A stretch of 64,000 nt of DNA from NCBI GenBank assembly GCA_003049465.1, contig PYSS01000004.1:438722-502721 (forward strand), given 5' to 3'. A program made the translations under genes and the position numbers. Shown here one piece after another: positions 24,438 to 35,885 of this stretch. The first letter of the stretch is position 1. Every line of letters starts with the position of its first letter. The stretch comes from Magnaporthiopsis rhizophila. Lineage: Eukaryota > Ascomycota > Sordariomycetes > Magnaporthales > Magnaporthaceae. Below the pieces are notes generated by a model that saw only the letters and a list, made by a program, of their open reading frames with translations, was not told the DNA's origin and did no database searches.

Positions 24438-26066
24438 TGCGCGCCTTCCTCCCCCACAGTTTGTCCTCCCGTCCTCTCTTGCATCGGCCTTTGACGTCTA
24501 CCCACCCCTTCATTGCACCGTGCCGCATCAACGAGCCAACCTGACGACACGGAACGAATTTCTCGACCGAGCGACGCTGCCGCCTCCCAGGTCCGAGCTC
24601 CCTTGGTGGGCTGTCGACCGTCTGCCGCCGCTCCGGACCTTCTCTCGAGTCATCTAGACGTCTACCCGCCTCCTACCCTGCCCGTTTTGGTCTCAACCGC
24701 AAGAGAGGCCAAACGGATCCATGCCCCACGGGAATTTCCCGTCTTCGCCAACCAGTCTGCAACGCTGGCCTGCTCCTCGGGCTGGCCTCGCCTCGCCCAT
24801 ACCCACCGTATCAAGGGACTCATTAGGAGGAGGTTTTTTTGTAGCTTGCTTCGCCTTGTCACCAACTGCTGGAAGTCTGTGCTCTTAGCTCGGTCACTAG
24901 CTGCTTCCTCCCAGCACAGGGGACCGACACCCCCTCGTCAACCACCGGGCTCGTTTTTCCCCATCAAAAGGCAAACGACTGTACCTCCAGTAAATCCCAT
25001 TCCCACCCTTCCCGGGCATCGTAATCACACGCACTTGTTGTTATTGTTATTGTTGTTGTTGTCATAGCCTGCGGAGGGCAACGCTTTGTCTCCTGCCATA
25101 GACCGAGGAAGGCAACTCTAGACCAACGATACCCACCAGGCGAGCCTGCGAGATCCTTGAACGACCAACCCCTCAGGACCCGGACCCCGATGTCTCACAA
25201 CTGCGCGAGCAAAAAGAACGAAGACGCCCACATCCTGCTAAAGACTCGCTTCACGCCCTCTTGAACCCATTCAGCCTACTAGCCAGCAGTGCCCGTCGAA
25301 TTTCTTGTTCGCGCCTCACTTCGGGTGCACGGCTGCCAGCTTATCTAACACCTGAATCCTCTGGCGAGACGGGTTTTATTAACTTCCTTTGTTCAGGGAA
25401 CGCCTTCCCGGCCTGCTGATTCCGAGCCCCTTGCAAGCCCCTCTGCTCTGGAGGGTCGTGGGGTTTGAAGGTCTCGGGTGTGCCAGCACCAAGGAACTAT
25501 TTTGTTTGATCAACTTTTTTTTCTCTTCTGGTTCTTTTCTTTCTTTTTCTCTTCTCCTCCTCCTTTCCTGTATCCTGCGTCCTCCGCTTTGCTGCGTCTG
25601 GGTCTGCGTCCTGCATCTTTGCCGCCATAACCTGCAGAGGGCAGCAGCAGCAGCAGCAGCAACAACACCGCGCAGCAGCTATACCCACCAACAAATCACC
25701 AGTCACATCCACGAGTGGAGGGCAGCAGAATTTTTGGCCCGGGCCACACCCCTTTTCCTCGGACGCACAGGATACCGCTCATTCGGCGAGTACTCGGTCG
25801 CTCGAACTGCATTCGACTCGGCGTGCTTTTTGCCCCCTTTGTGCCTGGAGTCTGTTCCTTGTCGCTTCCCGCCTCTCGGCTCTAGGCGGACACGAACCAT
25901 TCAACGGCGCGCAGCTCGAAGGCGATTTACACCCGCATCGAGCACACTACAGCGTCTGTCTATAGATACCCTCGCACACCATCAGATTTGGAGCACGCCA
26001 CGGGTGCGAAATTTCCCCGTTGGCCCAACTTGCATGCGATCTGTGCGGACGTCCCCTCCATTCTTG

Positions 26067-26368
26067 GTAAGTGCGTGCTGCTCTTCTAGCACCCTTCCGC
26101 TTAAGATCCCATCTTCCCATTGGCAAACTACCCCGACCCCCCGTCTGCTTCCGTGGTCCCGCAGCCAACCATTTATTCATGCTTTCCATCTTTGCTTTGG
26201 TGGGAGCCAAAGATGTCCCTCCCTGCTCCATCACTTCTAGCCCATAAATCGCAAGATCCCCTTCCCGAGGCTCCAGTGCAGATGTGCTGAATCCCCAATC
26301 CCGACGCATTGCCGGCTTGCCTGTCGTCTCATTGGATAGATGCACTGACACAATTCATTGTGTTACAG
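26067..26368 (+). other. Candidate 5' UTR intron
   Basis: A consensus donor (GTAAGT at 26067) and an acceptor (TGTGTTACAG ending at 26368) bracket 302 bases about 250 bases upstream of the start at 26619. The region is non-coding, so frame gives no support. It is offered only because both sites are strong and correctly placed for a leader intron. Confidence 0.35.
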
Positions 26369-26618
26369 CACCGAAATCTGTTGCTGATCGCCGAGCATTC
26401 ACGGCCAGAGCAGGGCGACGAAGCAGGGGGCTCTGTGGGAAGTTGTTCCTAGACGCCGTCCTTCGACGTATACTCCTGGTGAATCGACTCCGTCTGGAGC
26501 GCCGCATGTGGTTCTGACGACGACGACGACGACGCCACACACGACGTTGTCCAGAGCCCTCCGGTCAGACCGCGGTCTGGCTCCAAACCTCTCTCCCTCT
26601 GAGTGTTCGGTAGCCGCC

Positions 26619-29165
26619 ATGGTCCGCGACATGTACCAGAGGGAATACAACCGACCTCCCCAGTGGACCGACACCCGGTTCCCTGGAATGGAGCCGGGCT
26701 ACGGCGATGACCCACGGTACCACGATGCTCCGGTCACGACGATAGGCGCTGCGCTCCGGGAGCGGTGCAAGATCCCTGCCGAGAAGTATTTCGTCGCCGC
26801 CATCCTGGACGACGGCAGGCTTGTCTGCTATGGCGGACCGGACGAGTGGCACAAGAGCGAAATGTCGTCATTTTTCGACCCCCGGCAATTCGAGCTGGCT
26901 GCGAAGCGTCACTGCCCGCCAGGTAGGAGCAACCATCCGCGTCCTCATGGGTTGCTGAAGCCACATCTTTCCCGACTGCCCCAGGCGACGTACTTACCAG
27001 TCACACAGGTCTTCCCCTCGATGAAGCCGATCAGGGCTTTGACGACCCATACAGACCAGGAGAGTACACCTCCAGGTCACGCCCCTTCGCTCGGCGTCCT
27101 GTTGCCCATTCGATGAATCCGTTTGGGTCGCTGTCCCATGGATATGGCGACGATGACAGCATCGGACTTGGTCAGATGAAGGCTCGCAAGCGGGCCAGGA
27201 ACCACTTGCACCGGGAAGGAGAGGTCGAGGAGGAAGCGCCAGCCCCAAAATTGCACAAAGAGATCCTGGCGGGCGACTCGAAGCAGATCTGGGACTTTTG
27301 TGACACGCGGTTCAAGAACCTGCAACAGACGGCCTGCAAGCTGGTGGCCAAGGCCTGGATAAAACTGGTCGAGCCCAAGAAGCAGTCGACGCACCCGTAC
27401 ACGGGCAGCGACGAGAAGGCACCCGGCTGGTGGCCTAAGCCGTGGGGCCCGAACAAGGACGAGAGGGTGCGGCACAAGGAGCCCGACCATCTATACAAGA
27501 AGGGTATGCTCTTGGCCATCTTGAATTTTCCCCCATGCCTGATTTTTTTTCTTCTTCTTCTCTTGGAAGCCCACACCAGGCGCTAACCGACCTGTCTGGG
27601 GCAGAGAGAGTCCATCTGCTGAACCACATCCTCAGCATCATCGTGGAGCCGATACACAAGCAGCACCCGGACATTCAGAAGCTGCAGCTCAATGTTGCTA
27701 AGCTGGAGGAGGCAACAAACGAGGCTCTTTCTACCTTCTTCATGGACAAGGACAATCAGGGTAATGCTAAGAAAAAGCCGTATCTCAAGGAGATCTTCAA
27801 AGTCGCAAAGGCTCAGGAGAGATTTAAGAACGGCGAAGTTGGTACGGGCTCTTCTTTCTGCTTCCTTTCACATCCCTGTTCTCCTACCAATCTGTCAATC
27901 TGTGTGCCAAAGTCGCCGGTTGGTTCTGCCACCTACTAACGGCTGTGCTACGACTTGTTCTTACAGATGACAGCTATACGGTCTGGGTCATGGCGGACGA
28001 CAAGTTCCCTGACGATTGGCAGAGCGGGGACGAGCACGCAACGGGATCTGTAAAACAGGAGGAGGCTCAGCGGCAGACGGACCGAACAGCTGGGCCCTCG
28101 TCGCATGCATCCCCGCAGAGAGCGGCGGTGGTGACGCATGGATTGTTGGCAACACACGGAATGCCGCAAACGCCAGCAGGAAGTGATCACAGTCCCACCG
28201 GCGGTCCTCCGATGCAGTCTCAGCATGCTGGCGGCGGCGGAAACCCATTCATGAATGAGATACCCGTCCGAGGACAGCAACCGCCGCCGCTGCCGCCGCC
28301 ATTGCCACAACCGGCTCACCAGCATCAACAACAGCATCCTCAGCAGCAGCAGCAGCAGCAGCAGCCACTCCCGCCCGGCCCGATCATGACCTCGACCGAC
28401 CTCGCAGCCCAACCTGAAGTGCATCAGTATGTCGATACGACGCCGATCCACCACACGCCTTCGAGCCAGACTTTGCAAGACTTGTATTCGACGGCGCCAG
28501 GACATTCGCGCAGACCCTCGTCCCTCTTCCAGTCACCGGCCGAGTACCCAAATGTCACGAGTGCTGGATCGGGCGCAGCCATGTATCAGCAGTGGAACCA
28601 GCCGCAGCACGTCCCGGGCCCCCCGACTCCAAACTCGGCACCAGGCAGCGCCGTCATGTATACCTTCGCGCCGCAGCAGGCGGCGCCTCCGCCTCTGCCG
28701 CCACAGCAGCAGCAGCAGCAGCAACAACAACAGCCGCCGCACCAACCGCAGCAACAGGCGTCACAGCACCCGCACCCACACCCGCATCAACATCAGCATT
28801 CGCACCAGCAGCACGACCAGCACCAACACCAGCAGCAGCAGCAACAGCAGCAACAACAACAACAGCAGCAGCAGCAGCAGCAAGCTCCACCCCCACCCCC
28901 TGCGACCCAGATGCAAGCTCCGTATGTGACCCAGGGCGGTCCTATACAGGTGCCCCAGGTTCCGCCGCACCCGCAACAGTCATACATTGGTACGACCTAT
29001 GTGGTCGACGGCATGCCCCGGGACCCATACGACCCGCAGGGCCAGAGCATGTACCGTACTGGGACCATCAATCTGCCGCCCGGGGGTGTAAGCAGCGCGG
29101 CCAGCTACTCGAGCTACATGTCTCCACACGACACTAGGAACATGCCCGGCGGACCACGGACCTGA
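26619..29165 (+). CDS. YDR124W-like (DUF2841) protein with Q-rich tail
   Basis: Four exons (26619-26922, 27009-27503, 27605-27841, 27967-29165) with introns of 86, 101 and 125 bp, all phase 1, give 744 residues. The start GCCGCCATGG is the first ATG of the conserved region (MVRDMYQREYNRPPQW). Residues about 180-355 match the fungal YDR124W-like helical domain (PF11001): KQIWDFCDTRFKNLQQTACK, AKAWIKLVEPKKQ, HPYTGSDEKAPGWWP, RHKEPDHLYKKERVHLL. The remaining 390 residues are low complexity, rich in Q, H and P, with several runs of 8-18 glutamines coded by mixed CAG/CAA. The family has no established biochemical function; a nuclear regulatory role is only suggested by the Q/P-rich tail and the 13.7 kb upstream gap. 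No DNA-binding motif was recognised. Confidence 0.88.
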
Positions 29166-30939
29166 GGAGCCGGCCGAGCCCGTCCGTCTCGTGGTTGCCA
29201 GCGCCACCCATGCTTACGGTATTGCTTTTCGCCTGGCCAGGGCGAGGCTCTTTGTACCCCATCATAGAGCCGGACAATGGGACGTTTGGGCGAGGAGAGG
29301 TCTATTGACGATTTTTCTCTTGTTTTATTTTTCCTTTTGTTTCATTATGACCTGCGCGGAGTTGGAAAACCTTGAGGCGTCGCTTGGGTACTTTTACAAT
29401 TTCCTTCCACTTGCTGGAACGCGTGCCTTCCTTCTGCGGAAAACGATGGGATAGGGGATGGAGGGATGGGACGAACGACGGGCGGGCGATCGACACGCAA
29501 AAACGAGACTGCGGACACACGGGCAATACGAACGAACCTCACACCAGCATTACGAATCGACAGCAAACAGGCATTTTTTTCGCATTGGTTTTGCTCTTAT
29601 TATCATCTTGTAGGCTTTGTTGTTTTTCACACTGTTCGCCATGTTACCAACGAAACTTTTTGTTCATACGCTCCTTCATACAGCCCGGCGTTTAGCGCTT
29701 TTTCTTTGGATATGAATCATCCGCTAATCACGTACTTGTTTTTTTTCCCCTTTGCTAGGTAGGTAGGTAGTTTTTCAGCTTTTACTTTTCTACGCTGGCT
29801 ACATGTTTCGCTCATGGCTGTGGACGAAAATGGGAGGACAAGACGGGCGGGGGAGAGGAGCAGGGGACGGACTGGGGCTGGTTCGAGAGTGTCTAATATG
29901 GGGGAGCGGGGGGGATATTCAGGATTGATAGGGAGCTTGTTATTGGTCTATTCTCCAAATTTTTTGCTCCTTCTCATAATCTGTCAATATTCCCTTGGGC
30001 TTTGGCCTCTTGTTTCGTTCTTTTTTTTTTCTCTGTCTCTTCTTCGACAGTACTGGAAGCGTGTGGGCATTTCTTTACTGTGGGCGTTTCGCAATGATGC
30101 TTGAAATAGGGGAAACACGATTTGGCACGCTGGGAATCGAAGCAACGGCTCCCAACTCGGGTGGTTTCTTTGGCTTTTTTCCCTCTCTCCCGTTGTCCTG
30201 ACTCTTTTCTGCGGGGGATGATACTACATGGGGTGGTTCTTTCTTTGCTTTTTGCTTTTTGCTGGTCTTGTCTCCTTTTTTTTGGCGCTGTTTTCTCCCA
30301 TCTTCTCGCTGCTTTTTTTTTTCTTTCAGAATGATAATGACAACTTTTGCTGGGTATCCGGCTCTCTCATCTCGCGCTCTTGTGTCCGCTGTCAAGCGGG
30401 CTGGACGGTTTCGTGCTTGATCTGATATATGACGAGCGGCTGAGCTCATACATATGGCGCGTGCATGCCCCATGCCTGCCCTTGCTGGTTATTCTTTCGC
30501 CCCCCTGGCGTTGTTTGTTCCGTGCAGGTATGTATTATGGAGTTTCCTCCGCGCCATCTCGGCCAAATCTCCCATTCACGGGGTTTACTGTTCGCCCGGC
30601 GACCCGATGGGCCGGCTGGCTGGCTCTCTGATCAAAGGGCGGCCCTGGAGCGGGTAGTTGCATGGTATACGGGTAATGGACGTGATTGTGACCCTCCCCG
30701 GCGGGCGGCGACGGAAGAGAGACATGTCATGGTGGTGATACCAAGGGCGCGGCAGATTAACCGGGTCTTTCGGAGGAGGGTAGGGTATATGTTTGCTCTC
30801 GTCTGGCTACAGACCTCGCTCTGGAGTGATCGTCGGCTCTGGCGGGCATCCTCTGCACATACGTACGCAACCTAGCAGGGCTGGCAGGGGTAACAAGACA
30901 CGCTGCTGTGGCCGACTACCCCAGTCCCGGTTCCCAAGC

Positions 30940-30940
<1 letters not shown>

Positions 30941-30972
<32 letters not shown>
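30941..30972. repeat. Poly(A) tract, 32 bases
   Basis: Uninterrupted A run in intergenic DNA. Confidence 0.9.
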
Positions 30973-30973
<1 letters not shown>

Positions 30974-31251
30974 AAAGTCTGCATCCTTTCAGGGGCGCGG
31001 GAAATAAGACATCACATAGGAGCAAAAAGGGAAGATTGCAGGAAAGCGGAAAGGAAAGCAGGAAATAGAAACAGGGGCCGGGATCATGTGGGCTCTGTCA
31101 AACAAGTTATCTGAACTGCAGAGCCTTGTGTGTTTGGGCGTCGTGCCACTCACCGCCTGCCTGTTCATCCCACGGCGTCGTCTTTGATGGCAAAAGTTCG
31201 GCCCCCTTTGGCCCCACGGATTGTGACCTGTCGTCTATCATCATTGCTTCT

Positions 31252-31253
<2 letters not shown>

Positions 31254-31294
<41 letters not shown>

Positions 31295-31785
31295 NNNNNN
31301 NNNNNNNNNNNNNNNNNNNNNNNNNNNNNNNNNNNNNNNNNNNNNNNNNNNNNNNNNNNNNNNNNNNNNNNNNNNNNNNNNNNNNNNNNNNNNNNNNNNN
31401 NNNNNNNNNNNNNNNNNNNNNNNNNNNNNNNNNNNNNNNNNNNNNNNNNNNNNNNNNNNNNNNNNNNNNNNNNNNNNNNNNNNNNNNNNNNNNNNNNNNN
31501 NNNNNNNNNNNNNNNNNNNNNNNNNNNNNNNNNNNNNNNNNNNNNNNNNNNNNNNNNNNNNNNNNNNNNNNNNNNNNNNNNNNNNNNNNNNNNNNNNNNN
31601 NNNNNNNNNNNNNNNNNNNNNNNNNNNNNNNNNNNNNNNNNNNNNNNNNNNNNNNNNNNNNNNNNNNNNNNNNNNNNNNNNNNNNNNNNNNNNNNNNNNN
31701 NNNNNNNNNNNNNNNNNNNNNNNNNNNNNNNNNNNNNNNNNNNNNNNNNNNNNNNNNNNNNNNNNNNNNNNNNNNNNNNNNNNNN

Positions 31786-31815
<30 letters not shown>
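31254..31815. other. Assembly gap of 491 N between poly(T) and poly(A)
   Basis: T run 31254-31294, N 31295-31785, A run 31786-31815. The flanks are of opposite polarity, so the gap is not simply one long homopolymer. Its content is unknown. Confidence 0.95.
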
Positions 31816-31819
<4 letters not shown>

Positions 31820-32151
31820 GGCTGGTGACGTGGCGGCAGTCTGCAATAAATATTATGTGACTTGTCACATCTCGGCCCTGGGCTGTTCTCGCTTGACGAG
31901 CGGGGGGTGGCGGAGTGATCTTCCCTTTGGCGAATATGGATCCCTCACCCCCCGCAGTTTTCTTCACACACATACACACACACACACATAAGATATCACA
32001 CCCTACACAAACGGTGGTGCGCGGATTTGCTTCCGATGGACTATGAATGGGGCTCTCGTGAATGCCCGTGGCGGCGCGTTCCGGGGCCGGCTGATTTTTC
32101 TTTTCTTTTTTTTTTCGATGAACGTAGGTGGGTGGGTGGGTGGTATGTGCG

Positions 32152-32155
32152 TGTG

Positions 32156-32219
<64 letters not shown>
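32152..32219. repeat. Compound (GT)n(GA)n microsatellite
   Basis: About 12 GT units run straight into about 22 GA units. Confidence 0.9.
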
Positions 32220-32221
<2 letters not shown>

Positions 32222-32301
32222 TAAGTAGGAGGCATTTCGGACCAGCAAGAGGGGGTGCGTGGGAAGCATGGGCTGCTTACTTGCCCAGACCCTCTCGCTA
32301 T

Positions 32302-32335
32302 CCAGGTAGGCAGGTAGGTAGGTAGGTAGGCACCT
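32302..32335. repeat. (AGGT)n minisatellite
   Basis: Tandem AGGT/AGGC tetramers ending in GGCACCTG. This is the same sequence family as the longer array at 43205-43302. Confidence 0.8.
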
Positions 32336-33236
32336 GTATCTACCGACCTGCCATGCTGGCTACCGACGCCCGCACACCGTAGCAAAGCCCCCCATCGCCG
32401 GCATCCCCTGCTTTCCTCTCGCCAACATCCAGCCAGTGATAGGCACGGATGGCGCCATCCCAGCCCAGCCGGCCAGCCCTGGGGGTGTGCATAGTCTCTG
32501 ACGGCACGCCTCGTTCTTGGGAAGATCCACACTGGTCACCAACAACTCCGGCGTTTGGGCCGTTTCCACCCCTGAGAAACGGGGGCCTTGTTCCGGGGGC
32601 CGCAGACTCCGCCGCGAGATGTACATGGATGGACGTCGTGGCCAGCAAGGTCCTTACATACGTACATGCGGATGAACCCTCCCCTCACCGACTCCTCCTC
32701 CTCCCCTTGCTCTCACCGGGGTCCTGCCCTGTTTCGTTCTTTTGTCTGTCTCTTCGAGCCCACATCGGAGGAGCGGCGGTGAGAAAAAAAAAGAGTAGGG
32801 AACAGGCGCGTACGGTAGACTGGGCACGGGGCTCGATGCTGGGTCGACATGACGTGTGTGACTTTGTGTCTCTAGCACGGGTCAGGCTGAGCGGGGGAGT
32901 GTGAGATGTGTTTCTTTTACCTTCGGAACTAGTAAGGGGTCCAGCCGTTTTGTCGGCATATGCAAAGGCCGCGGTTGGCGCGCGTTCTCGTGGTGTTTAC
33001 TGTAATGGCGGCCGCATATCCCTCAGCCAGACCGGCAAACAAAGGGGGAAGGTCCAACGACTGTGTGGGGAGAGGAACTGCCAAACTCGATACACATTTT
33101 CGCCGTTGAGATGTGTGGTCCACCATACGATGAGTAGACAATAGTACGTAGGGAGTACTCCTTCCGGTCCCCTGGGAGGCATGGCTCTGTGAAAGGAGAG
33201 ACAGCAGTCTAACACGTTGCCTAGAAAAATATGGTC

Positions 33237-33374
33237 TGGACTGCAGAATGGGAATCATCCCCTTGAGTGCTGTTAGGTACCCAGCGACGCAACAGTAATA
33301 GGGCTCCGGAATTGATCCCTGGGCCACCTAACGGCACTCAAGAGGATACTCCTATCGTTCCCTCTGACAGTCCA
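33237..33374. repeat. Imperfect inverted repeat
   Basis: Core arms 33257-33278 and 33326-33347 are reverse complements over 22 bases with two mismatches, both C/T transitions. Weaker similarity continues on both sides, giving arms of roughly 50-60 bases. The loop is about 30-47 bases. This fits a foldback element or transposon terminal-repeat relic. Confidence 0.55.
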
Positions 33375-34231
33375 CGACGTAGCGATTTCGATCCACCACA
33401 TCTTGAACAAAACAGCACATTCTTTTTTGCCAATCCAGACTGCAGTCTTTTTTTACCTGCTCTGATGATATATATTTATTTACCCTTTCGACTTTTATAA
33501 GCCATGGGGAATAACTACGAATCTAGATACAAATGGGATAAAAACCGTGCTTCCCACACGATAGCTGTTCTATGAGGCCGGGTAAAAAGGTTCCTTGGAC
33601 CTACTTACGAGTCCGCATCGTGTGTGAGAGGCTCTAATTTTATCCTATTCAGGTTACGCTCTACGGTGTTGGTTGTGACTACGTCGGGACTATTTCGCGG
33701 TCTAGACTTTTAGCTTGGGCAACGTGCCTGGGTGGCTGTGTTGATGTCACTTTCAACATGACGAAGCTATCATCCAGAGCTGCCAGGCGAACATGGCTGT
33801 GTTAGACCTCGCTCTCGCTATAGCTAAAAGCACGCCGACTCCGGTAAGAATATCGAACAGCCACCGCAGTTCACATGCCACAAGATCCAGGGTAGGGTTC
33901 TCGCGGACCAGCACTTATAAACAACGCTGGGCGAGAGTCTTGCCATCCTTGGAGCATGCAAAGAATGCCGGTGACCTGCAACAGAGAGTGACGGAGGGCG
34001 TGCGGTGTTCCAGCATCTCTCCTTTTATCCCAAATAGATCTTGAATAGCTCCCTGTTGACTCCTTGGCCGGCTGCCTGACTTGAGTGATCGTTGCTGCTG
34101 GCCCCGCGGCGGCCACAGATGTGTCTTTTGGTCGTCGCCATAGATTCGACTACAGCATATGGCCGATGCCGCCGGCTAAAGGCGATGGCAATGTCGGTGT
34201 GTTTGCTCGCTGAGACCCAGAAAGATTCCGT

Positions 34232-35428
34232 CTAGTCGTCGGATGGATCATCACCATCGCCGTCGTCGTGAGACGGTCGGTCACTGCCATCATCAGACGG
34301 ATCCTGACCCTCGTCGTTGTCGTCACTAGACGCATTATTCTGATTTTGGTCACCGCCGTCGTCATCTGCATCCTCGTCCTCATCGTTGTCATCATCATTA
34401 CCATCATCATCATCCCCACCCCGCTTCCTCTTCTTCTTCCCACCCTTGGACCCAGGCGGCGGCGGCGGCACCTCCCCCTTGCGGTAAAACACGTAGCTCC
34501 GCGCGGCCCTGTCCTCCCCCCTCCAGGCGGCGGTGCTGACGTCGCCGGTGCCGCCGGCGGATCGGACGACGCCGAAGGTGCGCGCGTGGTGGTAGCCCGG
34601 GTACGCGTCGGCCTGAAAGGCAAAGCTGCGCTCGACCTGCAGGCCCGAGTGGCGGGCCAGGTCCCGGACGTTCCAGAGCGTGTAGGGCTCGGCCTCGAAC
34701 AGGGTCACGACGATGGAGCCGCCGGGCGCCAGGCAGCGCGGGTCCGAGGCGGACTTGAAGAAGTCGACGAGCAGCTCCTGGTTGTAGCGCACCTGGCGGT
34801 TGACGTCGGTGCTCTTGCCGCCGACGTGGGGGAAGTTGAAGATGATGCGGTTCTTGCGGGCGCTGTTCTTGTTGCTGCTGTTGCCGCCTCCAGCAGTCTG
34901 CTTGTTTCGCTGCTTGTCGCTTGGTAGCGGAGCCATCTTGCGTGCGTCTACGCCAAAGAGAACCCTGTTGTTTTTGGCGCTTTTGTTGTTGTTGCCATTG
35001 CTGCTGCCCACTTCACCGCTGCCGCCGTCTTCTGGCGGCGGTAGTGAGGACGACTCGATGGCATTGACGTTGTCTGCCGCGTGCGGGTACTTGGCCACCA
35101 GCTCGTCGAGGTCCTTCTCCAGCACGGTGGCCGTCACGTCTACGCAGCCGTGGTGCTCGACCAGAGACCTCGCAAAGCTGAGGTCGCCCTCGCCGACCAG
35201 GAGGACGGAATCTGAGGGTGAAAACGGTATGGTGGGCCGCTGGTGCTGCTGCTGCTTCTTGGGCTTGGTTGACGCTGTTGATGTCATTTTTGATGCTGGG
35301 GCCCGACCAGGTTTCGCCCGGTTCTTGCCCGGCTGGGGCGCCCTCTGTTTGACCCCCGCCGCGCCAGGCCCCTTGTGCTGGCCCTTGGGCCTTGAGCCGT
35401 GTTGCTGGACCTTCCGCCTCTTCGACAT
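34232..35428 (-). CDS. BMT5: BMT5-like 25S rRNA uridine-N3 methyltransferase
   Basis: A single exon of 398 residues from ATG at 35428 (MSKRRKVQQ). An ATG twelve codons upstream is in frame but lies outside the usual basic N-terminus. The order is: a Lys/Arg/Gln-rich nucleolar-type N-terminus; the SAM-binding motif SVLLVGEGDLSFARSL near residue 75; VTATVLEKDLDELVAKYP; NRIIFNFPHVGGKSTDVNRQ; a FFKSA segment; GGSIVVTLFEAEPYTLWNV; and PGYHHARTFG. These are the hallmarks of PF10354, whose yeast member methylates U2634 of 25S rRNA in the nucleolus. A low-complexity insertion of about 60 residues splits the Rossmann fold, and the last 60 residues are a very acidic D/N/S tail after a KKKRKR cluster. 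The acidic tail is coded by GAC/GAT mixtures and may vary between strains. Confidence 0.9.
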   Translation of the reverse strand: MSKRRKVQQHGSRPKGQHKGPGAAGVKQRAPQPGKNRAKPGRAPASKMTSTASTKPKKQQQHQRPTIPFSPSDSVLLVGEGDLSFARSLVEHHGCVDVTATVLEKDLDELVAKYPHAADNVNAIESSSLPPPEDGGSGEVGSSNGNNNKSAKNNRVLFGVDARKMAPLPSDKQRNKQTAGGGNSSNKNSARKNRIIFNFPHVGGKSTDVNRQVRYNQELLVDFFKSASDPRCLAPGGSIVVTLFEAEPYTLWNVRDLARHSGLQVERSFAFQADAYPGYHHARTFGVVRSAGGTGDVSTAAWRGEDRAARSYVFYRKGEVPPPPPGSKGGKKKRKRGGDDDDGNDDDNDEDEDADDDGGDQNQNNASSDDNDEGQDPSDDGSDRPSHDDGDGDDPSDD

Positions 35429-35847
35429 GGTCGTGTGTCTTGACCACAGGCACTGACCAGGCACGTGACGTGATTTTCTTCTTGATATTTCCTTCTCCTA
35501 TCCTCTGTGCTCTTCTCTCATATACGCCCAAGACACGAAGAAACCCGATATGAGTATCAAGCACCGTGAGATATCAAGGAGTCGAACTTGGACGAGGCTG
35601 TCTGGTGAAGTAGGGCAGTATCAAAAAGACGTCTCGCAGCACGCGCCTGACGGTTGCAATGATTGGCTGGTCGCAATTGGCGCACCCGGAAACTCGGGGC
35701 CCGGGTGGATCGGGCCTTGGTTCCACAGGTGGACCCTCCTGGACGCAAACAGCCTCCCCTAAAAGCTGAGGGCCGCCTCCTAATCGTCGCGATTATTTTT
35801 GGTTGCTCGCTTTTTCAACCAATGTTGTGTCAAATGGTGGCTTTTTC

Positions 35848-35885
35848 TCTTCTTCTTCTTCTTCTTCTTCTTCTTCTTCTTCTTT
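35848..35885. repeat. (CTT)n microsatellite
   Basis: About twelve perfect CTT units. Confidence 0.9.

Larger units (their letters stand above)
12951..26618. other. 13.7 kb gene-free low-complexity region
   Basis: No open frame here resembles a protein; the many frames of 60-280 codons are shadows of homopolymers, CT-rich DNA and microsatellites. It contains poly(T)/poly(A) tracts (13586-13680 with N, 14412-14434, 20500-20524, 21901-21985 with N), AC/GT, CT and CA microsatellites, six AGGTACCT palindromes, a hairpin at 20632-20693 and a tRNA-like sequence near 17850-17920. From about 22.4 kb onward the plus strand is strongly pyrimidine-rich, consistent with a long leader and promoter of the gene at 26619. 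Length and texture resemble the long upstream regions of fungal regulatory genes, which is inference. Confidence 0.6.
29166..34231. other. 5 kb gene-free region with assembly gap and relics
   Basis: No coding frame was recognised. It contains a TAGG repeat near 29757-29769, poly(A) 30941-30972, the 491-N gap at 31295-31785 between a T tract and an A tract, GT and GA microsatellites near 32152-32219, an AGGT minisatellite at 32302-32335, and an inverted repeat at 33257-33347. Around 32.9-34.1 kb the sequence is more A+T-rich and looks like mutated repeat DNA. Confidence 0.6.

Noticed and set aside
25389..26240. Plus-strand open frame of 283 codons upstream of the DUF2841 gene.
   Set aside because: It is a by-product of pyrimidine-rich leader DNA (Phe/Ser/Leu/Pro-rich) and includes the donor of the candidate leader intron; no domain is visible.
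34268..35456. Plus-strand frames of 218-219 codons opposite the BMT5-like gene.
   Set aside because: Antisense shadows of a clear minus-strand methyltransferase coding region; they show only Leu/Val runs from the acidic and basic repeats.
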